A DNA stretch of 64,000 nucleotides from Clostridia bacterium (GCA_910576325.1 CAJTIM010000005.1:1-64000), one strand, 5' to 3'. Positions 1-8,392 are shown, counted from the stretch's first letter. Made by a program: numbers and translations. The notes: generated by a model not told the origin, from the sequence alone.

Positions 1-48
1 CCCTTAGAATGTATTTACACCTTACGGTGCATGCTTACATTCTAAAGG
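1..48. repeat. Imperfect palindrome at the window edge
   Basis: CCTTAGAATGTA near position 2 pairs with TACATTCTAAAGG ending near 48, with an inner CACC-ttac-GGTG hairpin. It could be a terminator of a gene to the left or a small repeat. The rest of 49-248 holds no ORF or signal I can support. Confidence 0.4.
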
Positions 49-248
49 ATATATGCTAATGGTTTCCAGCTCCGGAATGCCGGTTTCCTTAAAAACGGAT
101 TTGCGGTTTCCTATCACCGGACAGCAGGGGCACGGAAGCCGGAATATTCACCCTATTACATTTTACTGTTCACCTTTCTTTTTGGATATGTCTATACAGT
201 ACCTATAATTAGCTTAAATATTTCCTTTTTATTTTGTGCAAATAAAAA

Positions 249-277
249 TGCTGGTAGCAAAGATTAGCCTACCAGCA
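249..277. terminator. Hairpin terminator downstream of the Crp/Fnr gene
   Basis: A perfect 9-bp stem, TGCTGGTAG paired with CTACCAGCA, has A-rich sequence on its left and T-rich sequence on its right. It could therefore stop transcription in either direction, including the minus-strand Crp/Fnr gene whose stop codon is at 453. Confidence 0.6.
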
Positions 278-452
278 TTTATTCTTTTCTATGAATATTA
301 GATTGTATGTTCAGATTTTACCCCCATTACTTCATGGGTTCTATATGCACCTACGAAATTCATCAAAGTGATACACATATAAATCTGATAGATATACAGT
401 ATATTTGTAGGTGAACAAAGATAATCTGGATTTCAGCCAACAGCAATAAATA

Positions 453-1094
453 TTATTTCTTTTGTAAATACGTTGGAAGATATGTATAGAGTACTTCTTC
501 GTTCAGAATTTCAATACTTTTGTCCTTATAGCATAAAATTCCTTGTTCGTAACATTGCATTAAAGCTCTATTAACACTTCTTATCGGAGTATTTGCTTCT
601 AAAGCGATCTGTCTTTTGCTAAGAAATGGGAGCATATTTCTATAATGATATATAGAAATACATCTTAGTACTCTTTCACGAACAGTCATTAAAGACATTT
701 CCTCAATTAGTAATCCATTTTTTACAAGTTTTTCAGAGATAGTTTGTATTAAAACCTTTACCGCATTGAAATCATTTTTTAGCCATGCGAGAAAATGATC
801 TTTATGTAAGATTTTTACATCGCAATTTGTGATTGCAATTATGCTTACTGGTTTCAAATTCCCCTCATAAAAAGGTTCAATTTCCCCAAATACACTATTG
901 GGTTCATAGCAGAAAATAAATGCCATTGAACCCTCTGCATTTTGTATATAGGCTTCCGCATATCCACTCATCAAGAAAAAAACGTAATTATTTTCATAGT
1001 CGGACAAAAGCATTGAAGAACCAGCACCATAATGCTTCTGGACTAAATTCCTCTGAACATCATGGGGCATACATGATAATAGGTTTATTTTCAT
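453..1094 (-). CDS. Crp/Fnr-family transcriptional regulator
   Basis: 213 aa, normal length for the family. Residues about 15-110 form a cyclic-nucleotide-binding-type jelly roll (FFLMSGYAEAYIQ, SVFGEIEPFYEG). Residues about 140-200 form a winged helix with the recognition segment SKRQIALEANTPIRSVNRAL. No N-terminal cysteine cluster is seen, so iron-sulphur sensing as in Fnr is unlikely; the ligand is unknown. A GGAGATG ribosome binding site precedes the ATG on the minus strand. It is AT-richer than the core genome and lies inside the presumed mobile element, so it is likely cargo or a regulator of something left of the window. Confidence 0.8.
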   Translation of the reverse strand: MKINLLSCMPHDVQRNLVQKHYGAGSSMLLSDYENNYVFFLMSGYAEAYIQNAEGSMAFIFCYEPNSVFGEIEPFYEGNLKPVSIIAITNCDVKILHKDHFLAWLKNDFNAVKVLIQTISEKLVKNGLLIEEMSLMTVRERVLRCISIYHYRNMLPFLSKRQIALEANTPIRSVNRALMQCYEQGILCYKDKSIEILNEEVLYTYLPTYLQKK

Positions 1095-1241
1095 TGCTAC
1101 ATCTCCTTTATTTGGGTCAACTGACCTTTATTCAATAATATGAAAATGCTATCCTTATGTCAAGATTATCCAATATAAAACTATTTTTCATTTCGCCTAA
1201 CGGTAATAAAAAAAACCGTTGTATGGCGATAATTTTTCCAT

Positions 1242-1261
1242 GCGCGTATTATAATATGCGC
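1242..1261 (+). promoter_or_regulatory. Near-palindrome containing a TATAAT box
   Basis: The 20-bp sequence 1242-1261 is palindromic apart from one mismatched pair and contains TATAAT at 1250-1255. It lies just before a strong terminator-like hairpin and may be the operator/promoter of the element's regulatory genes. No good -35 box at 17 bp is visible, so the promoter call is tentative. Confidence 0.35.
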
Positions 1262-1266
1262 AGCCT

Positions 1267-1305
1267 AACGGCGGTTTTGAGAGATCAAAGCCGCCGTTTC
1301 TTTTT
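1267..1305 (+). terminator. Terminator-like hairpin ahead of the leader ORF
   Basis: A 14-bp stem (arms 1267-1280 and 1285-1298, one G-U pair, GAGA tetraloop) is followed by TTTCTTTTT. Its position between a possible promoter and the first gene suggests an attenuator rather than an end-of-operon terminator. Confidence 0.6.
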
Positions 1306-1366
1306 ATCTTCTCAAGGAATGACGCGGTATCACTGATAAAAGCGGCGGCTAAAGGAGGTAGCCGCC

Positions 1367-1477
1367 ATGAAGCATATACCCTATCGACAAAATCCGACGG
1401 TCATTGACATATCAAAAAAAGCCCGTCCACCGCCGGGGGAAATTCTACCCATAAATATGAACTGTCTAATCAACTAA
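1367..1477 (+). CDS. Short ORF (36 aa), candidate leader peptide
   Basis: ATG at 1367 follows a strong AAAGGAGG site. The product has 36 residues (begins MKHIPYRQNP, ends MNCLIN), with a proline-rich middle (ARPPPGEILP). It lies between the hairpins at 1267-1305 and 1496-1530, upstream of the sigma factor. I do not recognise a family. Its placement resembles leader peptides that control attenuation in Tn916-type elements, but it could also be a small functional protein. Confidence 0.5.
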   Translation: MKHIPYRQNPTVIDISKKARPPPGEILPINMNCLIN

Positions 1478-1495
1478 ATACTGCTTACAATTCCG

Positions 1496-1530
1496 ATACG
1501 CCCGTCTGTATTTTTTGCAGACGGGCGTAT
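1496..1530 (+). terminator. Strong hairpin after the 36-aa ORF
   Basis: A perfect 13-bp stem (1496-1508 with 1518-1530) starts 19 nt after the stop of the short ORF. The trailing sequence is only moderately T-rich, so it may act as a pause or attenuator structure more than as a full terminator. Confidence 0.5.
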
Positions 1531-1665
1531 TGTGTTTCCCCCGTAAAATTTTGCAGAAATTTTGTAAAATCTCAATCATTTTGGGCTTGCGTGGTTTTGA
1601 GGGTTTACGAAAGGGGACATCAGAAAAAATCACCCGCTTTCGCGGCTGCGAAAGGAGGTGAGAAC

Positions 1666-2115
1666 ATGAATGAACCAATTCGTACCCAATGGGAAATCCG
1701 TTGTGCTTTTAATGGCTTTTGTAAACAGGCATTGAAGCGTGAAGCAATGAACGCCCACAGGGACACAAAGCGGCAGCAATCACGGGAAGTAACATTCTCC
1801 GACCTGTCACCGCAGGAAGAAAACCAGCTTTATACCTACGACAAGTATTTTGCAAATGATGAAGCTGAACAGTCTTTCTTTATCGCGGGAAAAGAGATAA
1901 CCGCAAAGCTGCTTGCCGAAGCCCTGCGGAGCTTGCCGGAAGAAAAACGGGAAGCTGTCCTGCTGTATTATTTTTTCGATATGAGCGAGAGCGAGATCGC
2001 AAAGCTCTGCAAGATTTCACGATCAGCAGTACAGTACCGCCGGACAAGCTCTTTCGAGCTGTTAAAACGCTATTTGGAGGAACACGCCTATGACTGCACC
2101 GATTGGGAACAATGA
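1666..2115 (+). CDS. Tn916 Orf7-like sigma-70 family factor
   Basis: 149 aa from the ATG preceded by AAAGGAGGTGAGAAC. The C-terminal part (about residues 85-135: LRSLPEEKREAVLLYYFFDM, then SEIAKLCKISRSAVQYRR) is a sigma region-4 helix-turn-helix. Region 2 is weak, as in the small ECF-like regulators of Tn916/Tn1549 elements. It overlaps the next ORF by 26 bp, so the two are translationally coupled. In Tn916 the homologous genes lie upstream of xis-int and promote expression of transfer functions; the same role is inferred here. Confidence 0.85.
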   Translation: MNEPIRTQWEIRCAFNGFCKQALKREAMNAHRDTKRQQSREVTFSDLSPQEENQLYTYDKYFANDEAEQSFFIAGKEITAKLLAEALRSLPEEKREAVLLYYFFDMSESEIAKLCKISRSAVQYRRTSSFELLKRYLEEHAYDCTDWEQ

Positions 2116-2341
2116 AAATGCTGAACGCGGCTTGCTGCCTTACCCGGTAATCATAGCCGCAACAAAGGGCGACCCGGAGGCTATGGCGATTGTCGTCAAG
2201 CACTACGAAAGCTACATAGCGTCCCTGTCTATGCGCAAGCTCTACGACGAGCGGGGAAATGTATATTGGGGCATAGACGAGGACATACGCGACCGTTTAC
2301 GGTCACGGCTTATGCGGGCTGTCCTTTCATTCGAGGTTTAA
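2090..2341 (+). CDS. Tn916 Orf8-like helix-turn-helix protein
   Basis: 83 aa, start ATG with GGAGG 9 bp upstream, inside the end of the sigma gene. The motif LPYPVIIAATKGDPEAMAIV followed by HYESYIASLS is typical of the small HTH_16-type proteins that pair with the Orf7-like sigma factor. The C-terminus (DEDIRDRLRSRLMRAVL) is also typical. It probably works with the sigma factor in controlling element transfer. Confidence 0.8.
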   Translation: MTAPIGNNENAERGLLPYPVIIAATKGDPEAMAIVVKHYESYIASLSMRKLYDERGNVYWGIDEDIRDRLRSRLMRAVLSFEV

Positions 2342-2785
2342 GCTGATTTAGGACAGGCAGCGCCCCTCCTTTCCGCTGCCCGCCCCGGCAGAACCTTTCC
2401 AGCACCTTGACAAAGAAAGCGGCGCAAGATAACGGCGGCGCAGCATAGGGCAGATCGGGTACGTCCCTTTTGCGCCGAGCTATACGGCGGGTGCGCCATG
2501 ACACTATCCCGGTGAGGTTTTCATTTCCTTACCGGGACAGCCGAGCGACCAACACCGCGCCGGGGAGCAAGTTTAGCAGCTTGCGGGCGACGACAGCGCA
2601 GAATACATAATGATACTCCCTTACCGCCACAGTCCGAGCGTTCAAAGCGTCGCAGGCAATGGGTAGGGCTGCATGAGAACCATGCAGGGGTGGAACTCCC
2701 GTGAGGTTACGCTGCTAACCGTCCGATCACAGCCCCTTTATAACTATTAACCTTTTACCCATTTTTTGAAAGGGGGATTTATAGA
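2342..2785 (+). other. GC-rich noncoding block, possible structured RNA
   Basis: No ORF with a credible ribosome binding site is seen in 444 bp. Several hairpins are: TCCCGGT with ACCGGGA near 2500-2545, GCATG-agaac-CATGC near 2670-2685, and an enclosing GGGCTG to CAGCCCC pair spanning about 2666-2737. The block ends just before the ribosome binding site of xis. It may be a long 5' UTR, an antisense-regulated region or a structured RNA of the element. No known RNA family was recognised. Confidence 0.35.
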
Positions 2786-2989
2786 ATGAACAATGCTGAT
2801 GTGCCTATTTGGGAAAAGTACACGCTTACCATTGAGGAAGCGTCAAAATATTTCCGCATTGGGGAAAACAAGCTGCGGAAACTTGCAGAGGAAAATCCCA
2901 CGGCGGGCTGGGTGATCTTGAACGGGAACCGTATTCAGATCAAGAGGAAACAGTTTGAAAAAGTCATTGATACACTGGACGCAATTTAG
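2786..2989 (+). CDS. xis: Excisionase, Tn916 Xis family
   Basis: 67 aa, the usual size for Tn916 Xis (Orf1). The winged-helix core is highly recognisable: [20 protein letters not shown] and ending with [15 protein letters not shown]. It bends DNA at the element ends and directs Int towards excision. Ribosome binding site AAAGGGGG precedes the ATG. int follows 88 bp later on the same strand. Confidence 0.95.
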   Translation: MNNADVPIWEKYTLTIEEASKYFRIGENKLRKLAEENPTAGWVILNGNRIQIKRKQFEKVIDTLDAI

Positions 2990-3077
2990 CGAAAAAGATA
3001 GTGAAAAGGAGCCTTGAATATGCTATAATAGATATAGGCATATCAAGGCTCTTTCCGACACAGAAAGGAGCAAAACA

Positions 3078-4274
3078 ATGTCGGAGAAAAGACGGGATAA
3101 CAGAAACCGCATTTTGCGTTCGGGAGAGAGCCAGAGAAAAGACGGGAGATATGCTTACAAATATACCGATACTTTTGGTAAAGTGCAATTTGTCTATGCG
3201 TGGAAGTTAGTGCCTACGGACAAGACCCCAGCCGGGAAGCGTGACGACATATCCCTTAGAGAAAAGGAAAAAGAGATACAGAAAGACCTTGACGACGGGA
3301 TAGACACAATCGGAAAGAAAATGACCGTCTGCGAGCTTTACGCGAAGCAGAACCGCCACCGGGGGAATGTAAGGCATAACACCACAAAGGGGCGCGAACG
3401 GCTGATGAAGCTGCTGGAAGCGGATAAACTTGGTTCCTGCCCCATTGACAGTGTGAAGCTGTCCGACGCGAAAGAATGGGCGTTGCGCATGAAAGAAAAG
3501 GGAATATCCTATAAGACCATAAGCAATGACAAGCGTTCTCTGAAAGCTGCTTTTTACACAGCGATACAGGACGACTGCATAAGGAAAAATCCCTTTGACT
3601 TCCAGCTAAACACCGTGATCGAGGACGACACAGAGCCGAAAGTACCCCTCACAGGAGAACAGGAAGAAAGCCTTTTATCCTTTATGCAAAGTGATAGCGT
3701 CTATCAGAAATACCGTGACGAGGTTATCATACTGCTGGGGACGGGACTTAGGATTTCCGAACTCTGCGGACTGACTGAAACCGACCTTGACTTTGAAAAC
3801 CGGGTAATCAATGTAGACCACCAGCTTTTACGGAGCGCGGAAACAGGCTACTACATAGAGAAGCCCAAAACGCAGAGCGGTATCAGACAAATTCCAATGA
3901 GTGAAAAAGTGTATGAAGCGTTGGGGCGCGTGTTGGAGAACCGCAAAGGAGCGAAGAAAATCACCATTGACGGTTACAGCAATTTCCTTTTCCTCAACCG
4001 GGAAGGCTGCCCGAAAACGAATGTGAACTATGCTACCATGTTTCGGGGGCTTGCGAAGAAGTACAACAAGTGCCATGAGGAAGCCTTACCCAAAGTAATG
4101 ACACCCCACACCCTGCGCCATACGTTCTGCACCAACTTAGCCAATGCAGGAATGAACCCCAAAGCGTTACAGTATATCATGGGACACTCCAATATCACAA
4201 TGACGCTGAACTATTACGCACACGCAACATTCGCTTCCGCAAGGGCTGAAATGGAAAGGCTGATCGCTGCATAG
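3078..4274 (+). CDS. int: Tyrosine recombinase integrase, Tn916 Int family
   Basis: 398 aa against about 405 in Tn916. Residues about 1-60 form the arm-binding N-terminal domain (RRDNRNRILRSGESQRKDGR), 80-180 the SAM-like core-binding domain and 190-390 the catalytic domain. All catalytic residues are visible: Arg225 (GTGLRISEL), Lys264 (EKPKTQSG), His344 and Arg347 (TPHTLRHTF), His370 (MGHSN) and Tyr379 (TLNYYAH). Ribosome binding site GAAAGGAG. The gene appears intact, so the element may still be able to excise if its left end is also intact. Confidence 0.96.
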   Translation: MSEKRRDNRNRILRSGESQRKDGRYAYKYTDTFGKVQFVYAWKLVPTDKTPAGKRDDISLREKEKEIQKDLDDGIDTIGKKMTVCELYAKQNRHRGNVRHNTTKGRERLMKLLEADKLGSCPIDSVKLSDAKEWALRMKEKGISYKTISNDKRSLKAAFYTAIQDDCIRKNPFDFQLNTVIEDDTEPKVPLTGEQEESLLSFMQSDSVYQKYRDEVIILLGTGLRISELCGLTETDLDFENRVINVDHQLLRSAETGYYIEKPKTQSGIRQIPMSEKVYEALGRVLENRKGAKKITIDGYSNFLFLNREGCPKTNVNYATMFRGLAKKYNKCHEEALPKVMTPHTLRHTFCTNLANAGMNPKALQYIMGHSNITMTLNYYAHATFASARAEMERLIAA

Positions 4275-4339
4275 CCACAGAGCAATTTACTACTTCTTTT
4301 ACTACCATTGAGAGGGAAAACCTAAAAGGTTATGAGGGT

Positions 4340-4416
4340 ATATAAGAACTTCTCCCCATATCTAAAATGCCGGGAAAGCCCGAAAATACGGGCTATACCG
4401 ACATATAAGAACTTCT
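4340..4416. repeat. 14-bp direct repeats, candidate Int arm-type sites
   Basis: ATATAAGAACTTCT occurs exactly at 4340-4353 and 4403-4416, between int and the element end. Tn916-family integrases bind direct repeats in this position with their N-terminal domain. A hairpin (AGCCCG-aaaata-CGGGCT, about 4377-4394) lies between the two. Confidence 0.65.
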
Positions 4417-4447
4417 AAAGAGATAATCTAAATTCACCCATAATTTT

Positions 4448-4729
4448 TTACCAATAATTTGAGATAGTTGTCATCAAATTATTTTGTATTAACCGTATTA
4501 CTCCAAAACCCGTAACAAGCTCCAGTTCAATCCCTTCCTCCGCAAAATACCCCTCCTCAATCGCCACATACTGCGGCGCATAGAAGATGGAGTGAGCCAC
4601 CTCATTGAGCGTAACCTTTGTCAGATCTCCCGACGGGGCAGGCGCATCCTTTCCGCCGCAGGCAGCAGCTCCGATGGTAATGAGAGCCAGCGCCGCGGCG
4701 GCTAACATGGCAGGCAGTTTCTTTTTCAT
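4448..4729 (-). pseudogene. ABC transporter substrate-binding lipoprotein, NitT/TauT/THI5-like, truncated by the element
   Basis: The start ATG (4729) has AAGGAGGATATC just upstream. A lipoprotein signal (LALITIGAAACGG, lipobox AAAC) is followed by the typical beginning of an NMT1/SsuA-type binding protein (VTLNEVAHSIFYAPQYVAIE and EEGIELELVTGFG). Only about 75 host residues remain. After VTGFG the frame runs into element sequence and stops at 4448, whereas a full protein would have about 330 residues. The remainder should lie beyond the element's other end, left of the window. The transported substrate cannot be told from this fragment. Confidence 0.85.
4453..4483. repeat. Perfect 10-bp inverted repeat near the element terminus
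   Basis: AATAATTTGA (4453-4462) and TCAAATTATT (4474-4483) flank an 11-bp spacer within the AT-rich terminal sequence. It may be an Int core site or part of the end structure. The break with host coding sequence follows within about 20 bp. Confidence 0.5.
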
Positions 4730-4870
4730 ATGATATCCTCCTTTTTCTGGTGAGCACCCCGGGAACGCTTTGTACCCGGATTGGTGAAAGTGCTCTAATG
4801 GTATACCATATGAAAGAATCAAAAAAATGTGATAATCAGGGACAGATTTGCGAATCTTCCATACACAGCC

Positions 4871-5449
4871 TTACGGATTCGAATCAATCCAAATCGAAGC
4901 ATCCCCGGATTCCTGGTCCTCCATTGCCTCCCTGGCAATGCGATCCTCCTCCTCAGACAATGCCTCTTCCTGGGCAGCCAGATTCTCCGCCCGTCTTTGT
5001 TCCTCTTCCAGCCGTTTTTCTTCCGCTTCCGCTGCTGCGGCTTCCGCCTCCCGCCTTTTTTCCTCCGCCTGTCGTTCTTCCTCGGCCTTCCGTTCCGCTT
5101 CCGCCCGCCCGGCCTTGTCTACAACAGTGACGGTAAGCGTATTGCTCTCAACATCACCGCAGGAAACCCGGATTTCAAAGGTGCCCTCAAGATCCCCGGT
5201 GTAAATACCGGATTCGGAAAATGCAATCCCGTCAGAATCCACGATGTATTCCAAATTTTCAAGATCCGCTCCTTCCGGCGACGCCGTAACCTCCACAGCA
5301 ATCTCTGTCAGAATATCATATTCCTCCTGGTAATCCGGAATGGAAATGGTAATAGTATCCGCCTTTTTCTTCCCGCAGCCTGCCAAAAGCATCAGTATGC
5401 AGACGCCAAGACCGTATTTCCATCCGTAAACAAGCTTTTTTGTAATCAT
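4871..5449 (-). CDS. Lipoprotein with Ig-like segment and charged coiled coil
   Basis: 192 aa. The signal peptide ends in LLAGC (Cys25), so lipid anchoring is expected. Residues about 30-105 resemble a bacterial Ig-like or cadherin-like domain (SGIYTGDLEGTFEIRVSCGD, NTLTVTVVD). Residues about 110-170 are an Ala/Glu/Arg-rich helix (AEEERQAEEKRREAEAAAAE) of coiled-coil type. Ribosome binding site AAAGGAG. Function not known; the coiled coil may reach into the wall. It is transcribed in the same direction as the broken binding-protein gene but has its own start region. Confidence 0.75.
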   Translation of the reverse strand: MITKKLVYGWKYGLGVCILMLLAGCGKKKADTITISIPDYQEEYDILTEIAVEVTASPEGADLENLEYIVDSDGIAFSESGIYTGDLEGTFEIRVSCGDVESNTLTVTVVDKAGRAEAERKAEEERQAEEKRREAEAAAAEAEEKRLEEEQRRAENLAAQEEALSEEEDRIAREAMEDQESGDASIWIDSNP

Positions 5450-5718
5450 AAGAATCTCCTTTATCCTTTGTTTTCGGCTGTAAAGCCCTGCCTCTATTAT
5501 AGCAAAAAATGAAAACGAAAAGAAAGGTAATTTTAAACAGGAAAAAAAGCTGCGATCTTTTTATGGATTCACAATCCTATACATGATATAATCGATAAGT
5601 CAAAGGATACGGCCATAAGCAGGATCATCAGCATCAGCCGTGAACTTGGCAGCAGCGGCCGCAGAGCATCAGACAGCGGCGGCTGAAAAATTATTGATTA
5701 TAAGGAGAGGATGGAAAA

Positions 5719-7023
5719 ATGAAGAGGATTGTGAAGAAGCAGGCAGCAATACTGGCGGCTGCGGCGCTCATGAGCCTGATGACGGCCTGCGGCGGTTCCG
5801 GGGAGACGGCTGACGCGGAGCAGGATGTGAAGACAGAAGAAACCAAGACGCCTGAGGAGCTTCCGGCTTCTGAGGAATATACCTCTGTGGACGGCGTGTA
5901 CAAGGTGACGCTGCTGGAGGGACTTGAGCAGACGGATATGCAGCTGCAGCCCAATTCCAGTATGATGGGACTGGAGGGAGGGTCTGGCCATCAGGGATTC
6001 TCCGCGGTTTCAATGGGAAGCCCCAAGACAAACATACCGGGGAATCCGGCTAAGATGGATAGTCTGGAGGATTTTGCGGACCATGTGGTTGCATTGGCTC
6101 TGGACGGTCTCGGCGTAAGTGTGGACTGGACGGACGTGGATGCGGAGGCGCCGGAGGGTGCTGAGCGCTGTCTGGCCCGGGAAGGCATAGCCAGGAGCGG
6201 CGGAAGCAAGGGTCAGGCTTACGGGTATTATATAGAGACCTCTGACAGTTACGTTGCATTGATGTTCCTGGGAAATGACGACGACGTAGAGGATGCCAGG
6301 AAGGTTATGAAGCTGGAGGTTCTCGGAGAAGGCGCGGCAGCCACAGGCAGCAGGGCGTTTGTCAGCAGCATGACAGCCGTTCTTAATACGGTTAACGGAG
6401 CCAGCATTATGGACACGGTGAAGGGCCTGGAGGAGATGGGAGCAGATGACGCTCAGATAGATGAATTAAGAGAGCAGGCCGCATTGTCTCTGGAAGACAG
6501 CTGGGGCGTGGAGGATACGGCAGGCTTGCTGGAGATGGCTGACTGGCTGATGAACGAGGGCCATAACAAGGATGCAATGGATTTTCTGAATGGATTCGGC
6601 GGAACGGAAGCGGCGGATCGTGCGGAGCTGGAAGCCGCACTGGAAGGGGAGGATGACGAGACCCGCAACAGTGCTTTGACGGCTTATGATGCATGGACTG
6701 CTTATGGGGACGCCGCCATCAGCGCATGGGATCTGAGCCGGGTAGGCACGGTTATGAGCTTCGGATATGCAGCAGGCTACTGCACTTATGAGGAAGCTAT
6801 GGACAAATCCCTGGAAGCGGCCGTAAAGGCTCAGGAATCCTTTGGTTCATGGGATGACTTCAATCAGAGCTATCTTTACGGCTATGCTTACTGGACAGGC
6901 GAAGATCTGCAGGATTCCGGGAGCAGCGCGGCGGAGAGAGCCGGTATTATTGACAATCTGAAGTCACAGGCCAACGGACCCTTCTCCATAGACTGGAATA
7001 TGGAACTGAACAAAGAGTGGTAA
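5719..7023 (+). CDS. Lipoprotein with C-terminal DUF1266-like domain
   Basis: 434 aa. Signal peptide with lipobox LMTAC (Cys24) followed by an acidic linker. The middle is unassigned. The C-terminal 120 residues carry the DUF1266 pattern: AISAWDLSRVGTVMSFGYAA, then a conserved segment QESFGSWDDFNQSYLYGYAY, then W. The function of that family is not established. Start ATG with AAGGAGAGG. Probably monocistronic; the PHP gene follows after 55 bp. Confidence 0.8.
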   Translation: MKRIVKKQAAILAAAALMSLMTACGGSGETADAEQDVKTEETKTPEELPASEEYTSVDGVYKVTLLEGLEQTDMQLQPNSSMMGLEGGSGHQGFSAVSMGSPKTNIPGNPAKMDSLEDFADHVVALALDGLGVSVDWTDVDAEAPEGAERCLAREGIARSGGSKGQAYGYYIETSDSYVALMFLGNDDDVEDARKVMKLEVLGEGAAATGSRAFVSSMTAVLNTVNGASIMDTVKGLEEMGADDAQIDELREQAALSLEDSWGVEDTAGLLEMADWLMNEGHNKDAMDFLNGFGGTEAADRAELEAALEGEDDETRNSALTAYDAWTAYGDAAISAWDLSRVGTVMSFGYAAGYCTYEEAMDKSLEAAVKAQESFGSWDDFNQSYLYGYAYWTGEDLQDSGSSAAERAGIIDNLKSQANGPFSIDWNMELNKEW

Positions 7024-7078
7024 TGAAATGAGATCATCCGCATCATAAATTCGGCAAATCACAAGAGGAGAGTATGAA

Positions 7079-7801
7079 ATGATAAAAGACATTCTGGATA
7101 CCCACACGCATACCCTGGCCAGCGGCCACGCCTACAGCACCATTCGGGAAAATGCCCATGCGGCTGCCGAAAAGGGCCTGGAGCTTTTGGCTATCACGGA
7201 GCATGCCCCCAGATTGTGGGGAAGCTGCCAGACCATTTATTTTCAAAATCTGCGTGTGGTAGACCGCAGCGCATACGAGGTGGAGCTTTTGATGGGGGTG
7301 GAGCTTAACATTCTGGACGAGCAGGGAACCATAGACCTGGATCTTCGTGCGTTAAAGCAGATGGACATTGCCATAGCAAGCCTTCACATTCCCTGCATCA
7401 GCCCCGGAAGCAGAGAATTTCATACGGAGGCTTGTGTAAACGCCATGAAGAATCCCTATGTCAATATCTTAGGCCATCCCGATGATCCCCGCTATCCCGT
7501 AGATTACCGGGCGCTTGTCCAGGCGGCAAAGGAATACGGCGTACTCTTAGAGCTTAACAACAGCTCCCTCCGCCCGGGCGGTTCCAGAAAAAATGCCAGG
7601 GGACTCGATATGGAAATGCTGAAGCTCTGTATGGAGTACGAGACGCCCATTGTCATCGGAAGCGACGCCCATGTGGACACGGATGTGGGACGCCATGACG
7701 AGGCGTTGCAGCTTCTGGAGGAATTGAATTTTCCGGAAAGGCTGGTAGTCAACCGGTCAGTGGAGGAGCTGAAACGATACGTGAACTGCGGCCGAAAATA
7801 A
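7079..7801 (+). CDS. PHP-domain phosphatase, YcdX/histidinol-phosphatase-like
   Basis: 240 aa, a single-domain PHP protein. Metal-binding motifs visible: DTHTHT (His9, His11), AITEHAP, GVELNI, ASLHIP, ILGHPDDP, and GSDAHVD near residue 200. It is closer to the YcdX-type PHP phosphatases than to HisK because it is short and no his genes are nearby; the substrate cannot be named. Ribosome binding site AAGAGGAG. Confidence 0.85.
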   Translation: MIKDILDTHTHTLASGHAYSTIRENAHAAAEKGLELLAITEHAPRLWGSCQTIYFQNLRVVDRSAYEVELLMGVELNILDEQGTIDLDLRALKQMDIAIASLHIPCISPGSREFHTEACVNAMKNPYVNILGHPDDPRYPVDYRALVQAAKEYGVLLELNNSSLRPGGSRKNARGLDMEMLKLCMEYETPIVIGSDAHVDTDVGRHDEALQLLEELNFPERLVVNRSVEELKRYVNCGRK

Positions 7802-7919
7802 TAGGGAAAACAGTGGACTTCAAGATTTTACTGTGCTAAAATATCTATATAAAGTTATGGTAACGGGCCGGGAAAGTAATCGGCGCCATAAGCTTAGATT
7901 TGTATAGAAGGAGAGAGCC

Positions 7920-8216
7920 GTGAATAAGAAGATTAAGACCGAAGCCGTCGATTTTTTGTTTGAGGCTATACTAAGCCTGGAGAATAAGGAAGAGTGCTAC
8001 ACCTTTTTTGAGGATGTCTGCACCATCAATGAATTGCTGTCCCTGTCACAGCGCTTCGAGGTAGCCAAGATGCTCCGGGAGCAGAAAACCTATCTGGAGA
8101 TAGCGGAAAAGACAGGCGCCTCCACAGCCACCATCAGCCGGGTGAACCGTTCCTTGAACTATGGGAATGACGGCTATGATTTGGTTTTTGGAAGGATCGG
8201 GGAAAAGGCGGAATAG
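7920..8216 (+). CDS. yerC: TrpR-like protein YerC/YecD
   Basis: 98 aa, GTG start after AGAAGGAGAGA. The TrpR-type helix-turn-helix is clear: LLSLSQRFEVAKMLREQKTY and EIAEKTGASTATISRVNRSL. This family is widespread in Bacillota and differs from true TrpR. A strong terminator follows at 8267. Confidence 0.92.
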   Translation: MNKKIKTEAVDFLFEAILSLENKEECYTFFEDVCTINELLSLSQRFEVAKMLREQKTYLEIAEKTGASTATISRVNRSLNYGNDGYDLVFGRIGEKAE

Positions 8217-8266
8217 AGGTCCGGCGAAGAGAAGCTTTTTGTAAAATAATGAAATGATTACATAAG

Positions 8267-8310
8267 AAAACCAGACAGGCTTTGTACTTGAAAGCCGTGT
8301 CTGGTTTTTT
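8267..8310 (+). terminator. Rho-independent terminator after yerC
   Basis: Stem AAAACCAGACA with TGTCTGGTTTT, extended inside by GGCTTT with AAAGCC, then TTTTTT. Ends the yerC transcript. Confidence 0.85.
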
Positions 8311-8344
8311 AAGCTAAGTATCTGATGATAAGGATGCCTCTGCC

Positions 8345-8392
8345 AGTAGTCTGTATCGGAAATCTTTGTGCATATTTCCGGTACGGACTACT
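8345..8392. repeat. 48-bp imperfect palindrome, dispersed repeat copy 1
   Basis: AGTAGTCTGTATCGGAAAT pairs with ATTTCCGGTACGGACTACT around a short loop. A second copy with a few substitutions lies at 33129-33180. Both are intergenic and next to gene ends or starts, like REP-type palindromes. Confidence 0.8.

Larger units (their letters stand above)
1..4503 (+). mobile_element. Integrase-side end of a Tn916/Tn1549-like integrative conjugative element (partial)
   Basis: Sigma factor, HTH protein, xis and int in this order is the standard right-hand module of Tn916-family elements. Int lies about 230 bp from the proposed end, and the arm-type direct repeats and AT-rich terminal sequence follow it. 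The junction with host DNA is placed near 4503, where the reading frame of a host substrate-binding protein breaks. The left part, including any conjugation module, lies outside the window, so mobility cannot be judged. That the Crp/Fnr gene at 453-1094 is cargo rather than host is inferred from position only. Confidence 0.8.

Noticed and set aside
4829..5512. Plus-strand ORFs opposite the coiled-coil lipoprotein
   Set aside because: Phe/Leu/Pro-rich shadows of a Glu/Arg/Ala-rich coding strand; the minus-strand frame has signal peptide and ribosome binding site.
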